Positions 9,463-19,546 are shown, counted from the first letter of the stretch. The stretch: DNA of 64,000 bases from Scytonema hofmannii PCC 7110 (GCF_000346485.2 NZ_KQ976354.1:4980436-5044435); one strand, 5' to 3'. Program-made: numbers and translations. Notes: generated from the sequence alone by a model not told the origin.

Positions 9463-10454
9463 ACAATTTTACCTATATTCGTGCGACTTCCGTAAAAGAT
9501 GCCGTTCAACGTTCAACAGCTAACAAAAATGCTACCTACATAGCAGGCGGTACAAATCTGGTCGATCGCCTTAAGGGTTTTCTCGATGAGCCATCCCAAC
9601 TCATAGATATCTCCCGGCTAGAGATGAAGCGCATTTCTCGTACAACTAATGGAGGTTTGCTTATCGGGGCGCTGGTAAGCAACACCGCTGTTGCAGATCA
9701 TCCCGATATTCGTCGCGACTACCCAATTTTATCCCGCGCAATTCTCGCTGGTGCGTCTCAGCAAATCCGCAACATGGCAACTGTAGGCGGTAACCTGTTG
9801 CAACGGACTCGCTGTCCCTACTATTACGATACCGCCTTCCCATGCAACAAGCGTCAGCCGGGAACTAGCTGTCCCGCAGCAACGGGAATTAATCGCGGTC
9901 ATGCTATTTTAGGTGCTAGCGACCAGTGCGTGGCTGTTCATCCCTCAGATATGTGTGTTGCTCTCGCTGCTTTAGATGCTGTCGTTGTAGTGGAAAGCCC
10001 CAAAGGTAAACGGCAAATACCAATGGTGGATTTTCACAGATTGCCGGGAAATACTCCCCAGAGAGACACAAATCTGGAACCAGGTGAGTTGATTACTAGT
10101 ATTATTCTGCCGCCAATCTCCTTTGCTAAGTCAGGAGTTTATTTGAAGTTACGCGATCGCACTTCCTATGCCTTTGCGTTAATATCAGTCGCTGCGGCTG
10201 TTGACCTTTCCGGCGATAAAATCAAAGAAGCTCGCCTAGCAATGGGTGGTGTCGCCCACAAACCTTGGCGTCCAACAGAAGCAGAAAAATTTTTAATTGG
10301 CAAGACTGCCAACGTGACAACATTTGAACAAGCAGCAGATATTGCACTTCGGGAAGCCAAACCCCTAACTCACAATAAATTCAAAGTTGACATGGCAAAA
10401 CGGGCAATTCGTCGCGCACTGACAATTTCAGCGAAAGGAGGAGGGGTTGCATGA
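9459..10454 (+). CDS. paoB: aldehyde oxidoreductase FAD-binding subunit (PaoB-like)
   Basis: A 331-residue FAD_binding_5/CO_deh_flav_C protein. 'TYIAGGTNLVDRLKG' is the FAD-binding loop and 'QIRNMATVGGNLLQRTRC' the second signature. The insertion from that Cys on has further Cys residues in 'FPCNKRQPGTSCPAA' and 'SDQCVAVHPSDM', giving four in all. This is the pattern that binds an extra [4Fe-4S] cluster in PaoB-type subunits, as opposed to plain xanthine dehydrogenase. The ATG at 9459 overlaps the previous stop, so translation is coupled. It ends with another 4-bp overlap into the molybdenum subunit. Confidence 0.88.
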   Translation: MNNFTYIRATSVKDAVQRSTANKNATYIAGGTNLVDRLKGFLDEPSQLIDISRLEMKRISRTTNGGLLIGALVSNTAVADHPDIRRDYPILSRAILAGASQQIRNMATVGGNLLQRTRCPYYYDTAFPCNKRQPGTSCPAATGINRGHAILGASDQCVAVHPSDMCVALAALDAVVVVESPKGKRQIPMVDFHRLPGNTPQRDTNLEPGELITSIILPPISFAKSGVYLKLRDRTSYAFALISVAAAVDLSGDKIKEARLAMGGVAHKPWRPTEAEKFLIGKTANVTTFEQAADIALREAKPLTHNKFKVDMAKRAIRRALTISAKGGGVA

Positions 10455-12565
10455 ACACACTCAAGGGATCTGCAGTCAGCCGCAAGGACGGGCGAGCAAA
10501 AGTCACAGGTACGGCGACTTATGCAGCCGAACATCAAATTCCAAATCTTGTTCACGGTTACCTTGTCACCGCTAGTATTGCCAATGGGCAGATTAAAAGT
10601 ATTGATACCAGTGCTGCAGAAAAAGCATCAGGTGTTATCGCTGTATTCACTCACAAAAACGCGCCCAAGGTCTTCAAGCCAGCCAATAATTTTATGACCT
10701 CGAAAATTTACGAGGCTCGTTTACCATTATCTGATGATAAGGTTTATTATGCGGGTCAAATTATTGGCCTAGTAGTAGCGGATACCTTTGAACGAGCGCG
10801 TCATGGCGCACAATTAGTCAAGGTTGAATACGCAACTCAAAAGCCCCTCATAGATCCGACAAAGGGTACTTATAAAGAACCTCCACCCCAGTTTGGTGAG
10901 GAGCTGAAGTTTGAGAAGGGAGACTTTACCACAGGAATGGCAAGTGCAACAACAAAGATGGAAGTCACCTATAAAACTTCCACCGAATTGCACGCGCCTA
11001 TGGAACCTCATGCTACCATTGCTCGGTGGCAAGGTTCCGACTCTCTGACAATTTACGAACCGACTCAGTGGGTGATGGGTACCCAGCGTACCTACGCGGA
11101 ACTTTTTGGGCTCCCAACAGAGCGCGTGCGTATTGTTACTCCCTATATTGGAGGAGCTTTTGGTTCTAAAGTCTTCCCTTGGCCTCACGGTATTCTCTGT
11201 GCAGCAGTTGCTCGCCAACTCCAACGCCCCGTCAAAGTCGCTCTGACACGACCTCAAATGACGGCAAATGCGGGACACCGTTCTGAAACCGAGCAAAAGA
11301 TCCGTTTGGCAGCCACTGCTGATGGTAAACTCATTGCTATTGAACATGATGTTAAATCTTGTACATCGCCAGTAGATGTTTTTACAGAGCCTTGTACGGG
11401 TATTACACCAGTGATGTATGCTACGCCAAATTTGCGGTTGAAGCAAGAACTAGCGGTGATGAACATCGGTACACCAACATTTATGCGAGCACCAGGCGAA
11501 AATCCCGGTCTTTGGGCATTGGAGTCAGCAATGGATGAACTGGCTTGGAAGCTCGATATTGACCCCGTGGAACTGCGGTTGAAAAATGAAACAAAGGAAC
11601 ACCAGCGTAAAGGTTTGCCATTTTCAGCCAAAGCATTTGCCGAATGTTTGCGTGTTGGTGCAGAGCAATTTGGTTGGAAAGACAGACCGAAACAAGTGCG
11701 ATCGCTGACACGTAATGGTAAGCTTATCGGTTGGGGGATGGCAGGGTCAACTTTCCCTGGTGGCAGGGGTGCAGCATCGGCGAAGGTACGGTTACTACCA
11801 GATGGTACAGCACATATCCTGACTGCAGCAAATGATATGGGTACTGGTGCGTATACGGTTGTTGCGTCCACAGCCGCAGAGGTTTTGGGGCTATCTGTAG
11901 AAAAGGTACGGGTGGATCTGGGTGACTCCTTACTACCAGATGGTGGCTTAGCAGGTGGTTCCATGATGACAGCATCCCTCCTTCCTGCGGTAATGTCCGC
12001 TTGTCAGGAAATTCTGAAAACTGCTCAAGCCAAGACTGCTGAGGAAGTGTTTGCCAACCTTCGTCAGTCCGGACGAGCTGCTGTTGAAGCAACAGCATCT
12101 TCAAAACCAGGTGAAGAAGGAAAGAAATGGGCGTTTCAATCTTGGGGGGCGCATTTTTGTGAAGTCAGTATAGATGAAGAAATTGGACGCCTACAGGTGA
12201 CGCGTTGGGTATCCGTGATGAATATTGGGCGCGTTATGAATGCTAAGACTGCAGCAAGTCAGGTGCGGGGTGGCGTTATCATGGGGATTGGGCAAGCTTT
12301 GATGGAAGAGTGCCACTTTGACCCAAATATTGGTTATCCGGTGGTGTATGACCTTGCTACCTACCACTTCCCAGCACATGCGGATATTCCCCGCATTGAG
12401 GTTGCTTTTGTTGGCGAACCAGACCTCAACTTTAATCCGGTGGGTGTCAGGGGTGTGGGTGAAATAGGGATTACTGGTGTTTCATCTGCGCTTGGTAATG
12501 CAGTTTACCATGCTACAGGTAAGCGTATTCGCGATCTACCTATTACACCAGATAAGTTGTTGTAA
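10451..12565 (+). CDS. paoC: aldehyde oxidoreductase molybdenum-binding subunit (PaoC-like)
   Basis: The 704-residue catalytic subunit that holds the molybdopterin cytosine dinucleotide cofactor (Ald_Xan_dh_C plus the Moco-binding domain). Visible motifs are 'DGRAKVTGTATYAAE' at the start, 'YIGGAFGSKVFPWPHG' and 'FMRAPGENPGLWALESAMDEL' in the Moco region, and 'GVRGVGEIGITG' near the C-terminus; its Glu matches the family's catalytic glutamate. It has no signal peptide of its own and would be exported with the Tat-bearing subunit. No paoD/XdhC-type maturation gene is adjacent, so that factor must be elsewhere. It ends in a short palindromic repeat. Confidence 0.9.
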   Translation: MNTLKGSAVSRKDGRAKVTGTATYAAEHQIPNLVHGYLVTASIANGQIKSIDTSAAEKASGVIAVFTHKNAPKVFKPANNFMTSKIYEARLPLSDDKVYYAGQIIGLVVADTFERARHGAQLVKVEYATQKPLIDPTKGTYKEPPPQFGEELKFEKGDFTTGMASATTKMEVTYKTSTELHAPMEPHATIARWQGSDSLTIYEPTQWVMGTQRTYAELFGLPTERVRIVTPYIGGAFGSKVFPWPHGILCAAVARQLQRPVKVALTRPQMTANAGHRSETEQKIRLAATADGKLIAIEHDVKSCTSPVDVFTEPCTGITPVMYATPNLRLKQELAVMNIGTPTFMRAPGENPGLWALESAMDELAWKLDIDPVELRLKNETKEHQRKGLPFSAKAFAECLRVGAEQFGWKDRPKQVRSLTRNGKLIGWGMAGSTFPGGRGAASAKVRLLPDGTAHILTAANDMGTGAYTVVASTAAEVLGLSVEKVRVDLGDSLLPDGGLAGGSMMTASLLPAVMSACQEILKTAQAKTAEEVFANLRQSGRAAVEATASSKPGEEGKKWAFQSWGAHFCEVSIDEEIGRLQVTRWVSVMNIGRVMNAKTAASQVRGGVIMGIGQALMEECHFDPNIGYPVVYDLATYHFPAHADIPRIEVAFVGEPDLNFNPVGVRGVGEIGITGVSSALGNAVYHATGKRIRDLPITPDKLL

Positions 12566-12591
12566 ATTTGGCTACTACCCGCCTGTGAATT

Positions 12592-12617
12592 TAGAACGGG
12601 CGTTCCGCCCGTTCCAC
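12592..12617. repeat. short GC-rich palindrome (possible terminator)
   Basis: GAACGGGCG/CGCCCGTTC with a 3-nt loop, between the convergent paoC and Coq4-like genes. It shares the CGGGCG/CGCCCG core with the larger palindromes at 4079 and 57103. It could serve as a bidirectional hairpin terminator, though no U tract follows. Confidence 0.55.
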
Positions 12618-12636
12618 AAGATGGATAATTTATGCC

Positions 12637-12668
12637 ATTTTAGATTTTAGATTTTAGATTTTGGATTT
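12637..12668. repeat. heptamer tandem repeat (AGATTTT)
   Basis: Three to four direct copies of a 7-nt unit, TAGATTT/AGATTTT, ending at the stop codon of the minus-strand Coq4-like gene. It resembles cyanobacterial short tandemly repeated repetitive (STRR) sequences. Confidence 0.65.
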
Positions 12669-13331
12669 CTAAGTTTCAGAAAGATTGATATTGAACGAAG
12701 CCCGGACATTCGCCAGTGGCTGCTCCAACAATAGATTCCATTCAACACCAAATAGAGGCTTGGCTTGTTTTCCCATGATCCATCCTTGAGTGATGGCATC
12801 CATGTATTTTGTTGATACCTCAATATCGTAAATAGTAGCTTTAACAAGATTTTTAGCTAATAATGCCAACCAAAACCGCGTAAAGTATAGTTGGGCGACA
12901 TAAAAAGCTTCTAATTGAATTTCTCCAAGAATATCCGTGCTGCATCCAGTCATAATATGCCAAATGTCATGGGTTTCTGTGATATGCGCTCCTAAGAATT
13001 GGCGATCGCTTTCTACTTGTCCTGTAGATAAAGGTTTCAAATTGTTTTGGAGCATATGACTAGCATATGCATAACCTAATGTATCAGTTGGTAAACAATA
13101 AAGTTTTTGTAGATTAACATCACCCAATCTAGGACGCTCTTGAAATGCTTGTCGCCCTTGCGGTGTACTCTTGAGAAGTTCGACCATTTTTTGTAAGCTT
13201 TGCGGATCGTTAACGGCTTCTGCAAGTTGACCAATACGCTCAAAGTCACCATCAGGTGATCTTACTATATTTACAATGCTCTCAAGCGCTTTATTTTGCC
13301 ATATTTGCTCTAGTTGGCTTGTAGAATACAT
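12669..13331 (-). CDS. Coq4 family protein
   Basis: A 220-residue protein with the Coq4 hallmark HDxxH...E: 'HDIWHIMTGCSTDILGE' near residues 117-133. In yeast and animals Coq4 takes part in ubiquinone biosynthesis and binds a metal at this motif. Cyanobacteria make plastoquinone, so the bacterial homologue's role is unclear. Upstream lies 'PQGRQAFQERPRLGDVNLQKL' and 'LPTDTLGYAYASHML', typical of the family. The gene is convergent with paoC. There is no quinone-biosynthesis neighbour. Confidence 0.8.
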   Translation of the reverse strand: MYSTSQLEQIWQNKALESIVNIVRSPDGDFERIGQLAEAVNDPQSLQKMVELLKSTPQGRQAFQERPRLGDVNLQKLYCLPTDTLGYAYASHMLQNNLKPLSTGQVESDRQFLGAHITETHDIWHIMTGCSTDILGEIQLEAFYVAQLYFTRFWLALLAKNLVKATIYDIEVSTKYMDAITQGWIMGKQAKPLFGVEWNLLLEQPLANVRASFNINLSET

Positions 13332-13842
13332 TCTTAAAAACCTCTGTCAAATCATTATCTTTTAGTTTGACACGTTACAAAATGTTTGGCTAAACACAAT
13401 CAAAGAACAGTGTGAATAAATTTTATCTTGAATTCCCAGAAAAAATCAATGTGCTGATAATAGAGAAGCGTATTTTCTTTTTATGTATGGAGTTATTATC
13501 TAAGATGACGCTGAGTTTATTAAAACCTTGCTTAACACAGTAAGACAGCTAAGTCAGCAAAGTAACTTGAGACATCTTCAGATGCGCGATTTTTCTTTCA
13601 ATTTTAAATAAAGTTGATAATGTTTTATAACTACATTCATAGAACTTAAAATTCTTGGAAATTGTGATTCAATTCCTCATCTTGTTTCTCTGCGCTCTCT
13701 GTGCCTCTGCGGTTAAAAAATAATTTATTTAACCACTCCAGACGCAGAGTACACAGAGGTAAGAAGTGAGGGCAGTTATTAATTTCTTGAAGGATGGCTT
13801 GAGGTGGCTAATAGGCGTTGGATACGATTCTAACACGTGTTT
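13332..13842. other. intergenic region with an interrupted inverted repeat
   Basis: About 510 bp of AT-rich sequence between two minus-strand genes. Around 13690-13765 an imperfect inverted repeat is visible (CTCTGTGCCTCTGCGG ... CGCAGAGTACACAGAGG, separated by an AT-rich loop), a type of repeat common in cyanobacterial intergenic DNA. No ORF stood out. Confidence 0.5.
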
Positions 13843-16800
13843 TCATAAATCATTTGGGTTCTTCATTACTTGTAAGGAAGATAACTTAATCCGCCGACTT
13901 TCACGCGATAGTGGTACTAAAACTGGGGCTTGACTTTGAGCATTGCTTTCTTTAAAGCTTTCCACCACCTTCGATAATTCTGCAATTGTCGATGCTTCAA
14001 ATACGCTACGCAAAGGTAACTCCACACATAAGGCGTCGCGCACTCTAGAGACAAGCTGAGTTGCCAGTAAGGAATGACCACCTAATTCAAAGAAATTGTC
14101 ATAAATTCCCACGCGCTTAAGTCCCAAAACCTCAGCAAAAATTTTCACCAGCACTTGTTCAACAGGAGTCCGAGGGGCGATGTAATTTTCAAGTAATTGG
14201 GGCTTGATTCCATCATGAAATGCTCTTAAGGCGCGGCGATTGACTTTACCATTAGCTGTTAGAGGTAAAGACTCCAATACTACAAAAGCTAATGGCATCA
14301 TGTACTCAGGCAGTTTTTGTGCTAGGTAAGTTTGTAACTGTGGCACTAATTTACGCGCTGCTTTGGCTTGCAAAGGATTATTGGCGTAAGATTGCCAGGG
14401 ACGAGAGGGAGTTGTACTATGTGGAAAAATAGTTCTCTTACTTACTCCATCTTGCCGTATAAAAACCACATCATAATGTCCTTTAGTACTTGAATGTGAC
14501 CAGGTAATATCAACCCTATAAGGTACATTCAGCGCATACAAATCTTCTGGATCTACTCCGAAATTTTCGAGTTCTTGCAAAGCTTTACGTATTTGACCTA
14601 CAGTTTTAAAACTTTCTACGTCTGATAGCCATTCTGCTGTTTTCACTGCTGACATTACCCGCGCATTAGGTACATTGATAATGCTTAATATTTCTGGTTG
14701 ATTCTCAATTAATAACTGACGCACTGCTGAGAATGTTAGTTTATCTTCAGACCAGTTCAGCACGGAAGAATTTCCAGTATTATTAACAGTTTCGGCACTA
14801 ATATGAAGAATCACATTGTAACGAAACGCAGTTAGCTCATTATGATGTTTACCCCGCATCAATTGAATTTGTACATGATTAATCTGCGGAAAGCGTTGCT
14901 TTATTGCAGTAAAAAAAGCTGGGTCGATAACTAACTCTGTTTCTTGAAATATTTGCATTTGTACCCGTTGCTGCAACTCGAATCGGGTAAGAGAAGGTTC
15001 AGCTTGATACAATTGCACTGACGCATGGAAAGCTTGCAAGAGTGGCAAACTACGCACATCTCCTATGAAGATAAAGCCACCCGGAGCAGTTGACTCCACA
15101 GCACCTTCTAATACACGAATCAGATAATCAATAGTAGGAAAATATTGTACAACCGAGTTCAGAATGACTGCATCAAAAGCTGCTGTTTCTACTTTGTCGA
15201 AGTCAGTAGCCATTTGCTGATACAGCGTTACCTGCGGCATTTCTTGCTTTTGTAACTGCTGCTGAATGTAGTTAAGTGAAACTGGGGAAAAGTCTGTTCC
15301 CCAATATTTAGTGCAGTGAGGTGCAATTCTAAACAGAATTAAACCTGTTCCACAACCAATTTCTAACACTCGTTTGGGTTGCAAAGCCAAAATCTGCTCG
15401 ACTTGGTTATCCACCCACTCATACATCTGCTCTGCTGGAATAGGCTGATTTGTGTAACTACTATTCCAGCCTACAATATTCAATTTTGGATCTGAATCAG
15501 CAGGTTGATTATAAGTTTCGTTATAGAGCATCTGCCATTGCAAAACTTGCTCATTCTGCAATTGTATATTCTCCTGCTCGCTGCTGTATTCGGTTTTTGG
15601 TACTACATAAGCTAATAGACGCTTTTCCCCTTTATCCTCACGAATTATGACTACAGTTTGCTGCACTGATGGATGCTGACTCAGTACCGCTTCAATTTCT
15701 CCCAACTCAATGCGGTAGCCGCGAATTTTTACCTGCTCGTCTAGGCGACCTAAAAATTCAATGTTGCCATCTACTTGATAGCGAACTAAATCACCTGTTT
15801 TATAAAGTCGCGCTTTTAGCTTATTAGTCAAAGAATGATAAATGAAGCATTCAGGAGTTAAGTCAGGACGGTTTAAATAACCTCGCGCTAATCCATCACC
15901 ACTGATGTATAACTCTCCCGAAACGCCAATAGGTACTGGTTGTAAATGTTTATCTAATATGTAAACTTGTGTATTGGCGATCGCACGACCAATTGCGGGG
16001 GCTAAATTCTCTTTATTCTTAACAGAAATATGACCAGAAGTTGTAACAACCGTGTTCTCAGTTGGTCCGTAATTGTTAACTAATTGGAAAGGATGGTCAG
16101 CTAAAGGATATTGATTTAGTTTGTCTCCACCTGTGAGTAATATTCGTAAAGCTGCATTCTTAGGGAAATCTAATAAGAGAATTTTCTCTACTAAAGGAGT
16201 TGGTAGAAAGGAGATTGTTATCGCTTTTAATATTAGCCAATCTCGTAGCTGTTCAGGCATTTGCCTGATTTCATCATCTACAAAATAAATGCTTGCTCCA
16301 GCACTAAGATAAGGCCAAATTTCCCAACCGCAAGCGTCAAAGCCAACTCCTGAAATCTGGGTTGCTCGGTCAAGGGGTGAAACTGCAAATGCTTTTTGAT
16401 GCCAAAAGACTAAATTTAACAATCCTCTATGTTCAATTTTAACCCCTTTAGGTTTTCCAGTTGAGCCAGAGGTATAAATCACATAAGCCAGGGTATCCAC
16501 TTTAACTTGGCTGGGAAGATTATCTTCAAGCTCTTGAGTAATAATTTCCCAATCCTTATCTAAACAGATGACCTGTAAATTCTGGTTCTCCAGACCTTTC
16601 ATCCATTTATCTTGAGTTAATAAAATTGAGACTTGAGCATCTTCAAGCATAAAGTTTAAACGTTCAGACGGGTAGCTTGGATCTAAAGGTAAATAAGCTC
16701 CGCCTGCTTTCATAATGCCCAACATCCCGATTACCATCTTAAAAGAGCGTTCTACACAAAGTCCTACTAAAACTTCGGTTTTAACTCCTAATTTTTTTAA

Positions 16801-18618
16801 ATAATTTGCCAGTTTATTGCTACGTATATTTAACTCTTTGTAGCTGAGTTGCTCATCGCCAACTACTAACGCGTTCGCGGAGCGTGCGTTTAGCGCAGTC
16901 GCATCAGGATTCTGCTCTGCAACGCTCTCAAATAACTGATGGATACACTTATCTTGAGGATAATCTAACTGAGTATTGTTCCATCCAACTAATAAATCAT
17001 GTAGCTCAGATTCGCTTAAAAGTGGTAATTGTGCAATTCGGTGTTCTGGATTTACAACTATACCTTCCAGTAATGTTTGGAAGTGTCCTAGCATCCTGGC
17101 GATCGTAGAATCATCAAATAAATCAGTGCTATAAATTACAAAACCACTAATTCCTTCTGAGCTATCTGCCCATAACCCATTTTGAGTATTTGGTTCCCAC
17201 AAGTGGAACTCCAAATCAAAGCGCGTTGTCTCCGTTTCAAATGGTAGCGGACTTAAAGTTAAACTAGGTAACTCTAACGCAGTCATAGGCGCATTTTGAA
17301 GCGCAAAAACAACTTGAAAGAGCGGATTTTGATTCAAATTACGCTCTGGATGCAGTTCTTCTACCAGCTTTTCAAAAGGTAAATCTTGGTGAGCATAAGC
17401 TCCTAAAGCTACCTCTTTGACTCGACTCAATAATTCCCGAAAAGTTGGATTTCCACTGAGTTGGGTACGCAATACTAAGCTATTAACAAAAAAACCAATT
17501 AATCCCTCAATCTCACTCCGGTTGCGATTGGCAATAGGTGAACCAATAGCAATATCTTCTTGTTGTGTGTAGCGGTAAAGTAAAACTTGGAATGCTGCTA
17601 GTAGGGTTATAAACAAAGTTACCCCTTCTTGCTGTCCGAGAGCTAAAAGTGCTTTGCTCAAACTTTTTGATAATTGCAGAGGTTGCCTTGCACCTTGGTA
17701 ACTTTGAGCAGCGAGTCTTGGTCTGTCGGTTGGTAGATTTAGCATAGAAATGCCGTCTAATTGCTTTTGCCAGTAACCGACTTGCTTTTCTAATACTTCC
17801 CCTTGCAACCATTGGCGTTGCCAGTATGCAAAGTCTGCATATTGGATTGCAAGTTTCGCAAGAGGAGAAGGTTGATTGCTGGCAAAGGCTGTGTAGAGTG
17901 TTGCTATCTCTTGAATCAGCACCCCAATAGACCAACCATCGGACACAATGTGGTGCATAGTCAGTAGCAGGATGTATTGTGTCTCATCCAACCACAGCAG
18001 TTTTACTTGCAGCAATAAATCAGTTGATAAATTGAAAGGACGTTGAGCTTCTTGGGTAGTGAGTCGTCGTGCTTGTATTTCTCGTTCGGCTTGTGGCAGT
18101 TGCCGTAAATCTATGACTGGTAAGGGTATTGTTAGCGTAGGATTAATTACCTGAACTGGTTGCCCTGACTGCACCACAACATTAGTACGTAAAGCTTCGT
18201 GTCGTTGCACAATTTCGTTAAAAGTTTTCTCTAGCGCGGCTTGATTGAGCGAACCTGTTAAATTTAGTGCTAGTGGAATGTTATAGAAAGGATTATTAGG
18301 GATTAATTGGTCAAGAAACCACAGCCGTTGTTGAGCAAAAGAGAGGGGAAGATTTCCTGACCGCGAAATAGGTACCAGAGGTCTAAAGCTGTGCTTACTA
18401 GCATGATGAGTTGCTTCTAAAAATTCAATAATTTCTGTTTTACGCTCTTGAATTTCTGCACGTAATTCTGCTGTAAGAGTTCCTTCAGGCGCGTTACAGC
18501 GAAACTTTTTATCAGAAATAAAAACTTGAATATCTAAGCTGCGAAGATAAGATAAAAACTCAACTGTATTCAAAATTACACCCCTTGGAGGTATTGACAA
18601 AAAGTACAAAGTTTTCAC
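13843..18618 (-). CDS. NRPS: TubC dock-C-A(N-methyltransferase)-PCP, predicted N-methyl-Leu
   Basis: A single-module synthetase of about 1590 residues. Residues 16-66 form a TubC-type docking domain; the condensation domain has 'HHIVSDGWS' (about 222). The adenylation domain follows with 'YTSGSTGKPKG'. A methyltransferase is inserted between A8 ('KIRGYRIELGEIEAVL') and A10 ('LPLTANGKVNRRAL'), with SAM motif 'VLEIGCGTG' near residue 1085, as in N-methylating modules. The carrier protein has 'LGGHSLL' near 1513. Aligning to PheA by eye gives the code DAWFLGNVVK, a known Leu code. The true start may be TTG 18573, which has AAGGGG before it. There is no TE or E domain. A repeat-derived insertion is visible at 16870-16903. 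Confidence 0.93.
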   Translation of the reverse strand: MKTLYFLSIPPRGVILNTVEFLSYLRSLDIQVFISDKKFRCNAPEGTLTAELRAEIQERKTEIIEFLEATHHASKHSFRPLVPISRSGNLPLSFAQQRLWFLDQLIPNNPFYNIPLALNLTGSLNQAALEKTFNEIVQRHEALRTNVVVQSGQPVQVINPTLTIPLPVIDLRQLPQAEREIQARRLTTQEAQRPFNLSTDLLLQVKLLWLDETQYILLLTMHHIVSDGWSIGVLIQEIATLYTAFASNQPSPLAKLAIQYADFAYWQRQWLQGEVLEKQVGYWQKQLDGISMLNLPTDRPRLAAQSYQGARQPLQLSKSLSKALLALGQQEGVTLFITLLAAFQVLLYRYTQQEDIAIGSPIANRNRSEIEGLIGFFVNSLVLRTQLSGNPTFRELLSRVKEVALGAYAHQDLPFEKLVEELHPERNLNQNPLFQVVFALQNAPMTALELPSLTLSPLPFETETTRFDLEFHLWEPNTQNGLWADSSEGISGFVIYSTDLFDDSTIARMLGHFQTLLEGIVVNPEHRIAQLPLLSESELHDLLVGWNNTQLDYPQDKCIHQLFESVAEQNPDATALNARSANALVVGDEQLSYKELNIRSNKLANYLKKLGVKTEVLVGLCVERSFKMVIGMLGIMKAGGAYLPLDPSYPSERLNFMLEDAQVSILLTQDKWMKGLENQNLQVICLDKDWEIITQELEDNLPSQVKVDTLAYVIYTSGSTGKPKGVKIEHRGLLNLVFWHQKAFAVSPLDRATQISGVGFDACGWEIWPYLSAGASIYFVDDEIRQMPEQLRDWLILKAITISFLPTPLVEKILLLDFPKNAALRILLTGGDKLNQYPLADHPFQLVNNYGPTENTVVTTSGHISVKNKENLAPAIGRAIANTQVYILDKHLQPVPIGVSGELYISGDGLARGYLNRPDLTPECFIYHSLTNKLKARLYKTGDLVRYQVDGNIEFLGRLDEQVKIRGYRIELGEIEAVLSQHPSVQQTVVIIREDKGEKRLLAYVVPKTEYSSEQENIQLQNEQVLQWQMLYNETYNQPADSDPKLNIVGWNSSYTNQPIPAEQMYEWVDNQVEQILALQPKRVLEIGCGTGLILFRIAPHCTKYWGTDFSPVSLNYIQQQLQKQEMPQVTLYQQMATDFDKVETAAFDAVILNSVVQYFPTIDYLIRVLEGAVESTAPGGFIFIGDVRSLPLLQAFHASVQLYQAEPSLTRFELQQRVQMQIFQETELVIDPAFFTAIKQRFPQINHVQIQLMRGKHHNELTAFRYNVILHISAETVNNTGNSSVLNWSEDKLTFSAVRQLLIENQPEILSIINVPNARVMSAVKTAEWLSDVESFKTVGQIRKALQELENFGVDPEDLYALNVPYRVDITWSHSSTKGHYDVVFIRQDGVSKRTIFPHSTTPSRPWQSYANNPLQAKAARKLVPQLQTYLAQKLPEYMMPLAFVVLESLPLTANGKVNRRALRAFHDGIKPQLLENYIAPRTPVEQVLVKIFAEVLGLKRVGIYDNFFELGGHSLLATQLVSRVRDALCVELPLRSVFEASTIAELSKVVESFKESNAQSQAPVLVPLSRESRRIKLSSLQVMKNPNDL
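16870..16903. repeat. palindromic repeat inserted in frame in the A domain
   Basis: A GC-rich stretch, GCGTTCGCGGAGCGTGCG..., of the kind dispersed in Nostocales genomes. It adds about 9 residues ('ALNARSANA') just before the A1 motif region. The two sister synthetases lack this segment at the same place. The frame is kept. Confidence 0.6.
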
Positions 18619-18709
18619 CTATCACTGATGAGCTAGGATGCAGATAGAATCAGCTTCATAGCCATTTGGAGTACCGGGTTGTTGTGCCGCGTTATCCGAC
18701 CTCAACAGT

Positions 18710-19546
18710 TTAGCTGTCTTTGCGGGCAACATGAACAGCAGAAAGAAACTCCAGTTGTACGCTATCTCCAATTTTTTCTAGCTTCTCCCGCAAGGAGCTG
18801 CAAAGTAACTCTTTCGCTTGTGGCTCTAGTCTCCCAAAGGTACTCAAAAGCTTGAGGTAGTCATCAATGCTATAGGTGACTTCACACGCAGTTTGCTCGA
18901 CAACCAACTCTTTAAAACAATTGGAGTCTAAAATCTCTTGTCCAAACCCCCTCAAAATCTCCGCTTGAATCTTTGCACCTTCATATCGAATAAGGGAGGG
19001 CGCATAAGCTTGATACACTTCCTCAATCACTTGGTAAACTTCGTATTTCGGTTCTGGGGTCAGATTCCATAGCAGGATAAGAAAACCGTTATTGCACATT
19101 GCCGCTGCTGCCTTGGTATATCTAATCTCTGGCGGTATCCAGTGAAAGGCATTGGCTCCTAGAACGGCATTGAACTGTTTTGCTTCTAGTTCCCACTCCT
19201 CAAATGAAGTATTGCAAATTGTAACTTTTGGATATTGATCGCAGTTGTGTTGTGCCAAATAACAAAAATCCTGGTTTGGCTCAAGACACGTCATTGAAAA
19301 ACCAAATTGAGCAAAAGTCACCGTCGCATTTCCTGGACCACAACCAACCTCAAGAATCGATGCATCTGAGGAAAGTTGGGCTAAAGCGACAGACCGATCA
19401 ATTAGTTCCTTTGGATAGTGCGGTCTTGCGTTGTAATAAACATCAGCAACGGGGGAATACCAAGTCTTTCGCAGTTCCAAATCTATAGAAGCTCTAGCAT
19501 TTATTTCTTGTCTTCTGGCATTTATTTCTTGTCTAGAGTCTTGCAT
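18710..19546 (-). CDS. class I SAM-dependent methyltransferase in the NRPS cluster
   Basis: A 278-residue free-standing methyltransferase. Motif I is 'ILEVGCGPGNATV', followed by 'CLEPNQDF' (the acidic residue that binds the ribose of SAM) and 'FNAVLGANAFHWIPPE'. It sits between two NRPS genes on the same strand (gaps of 91 and 133 bp) and is probably a tailoring enzyme of the peptide, in addition to the N-methyltransferase built into the neighbouring module. The N-terminus has a short tandem duplication ('RQEINAR RQEINAR'), so an internal Met or a later start is possible. The acceptor atom cannot be predicted. Confidence 0.85.
   Translation of the reverse strand: MQDSRQEINARRQEINARASIDLELRKTWYSPVADVYYNARPHYPKELIDRSVALAQLSSDASILEVGCGPGNATVTFAQFGFSMTCLEPNQDFCYLAQHNCDQYPKVTICNTSFEEWELEAKQFNAVLGANAFHWIPPEIRYTKAAAAMCNNGFLILLWNLTPEPKYEVYQVIEEVYQAYAPSLIRYEGAKIQAEILRGFGQEILDSNCFKELVVEQTACEVTYSIDDYLKLLSTFGRLEPQAKELLCSSLREKLEKIGDSVQLEFLSAVHVARKDS

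Noticed and set aside
16884-17108. Plus-strand frame inside the NRPS gene
   Set aside because: Shadow of the adenylation-domain coding strand.
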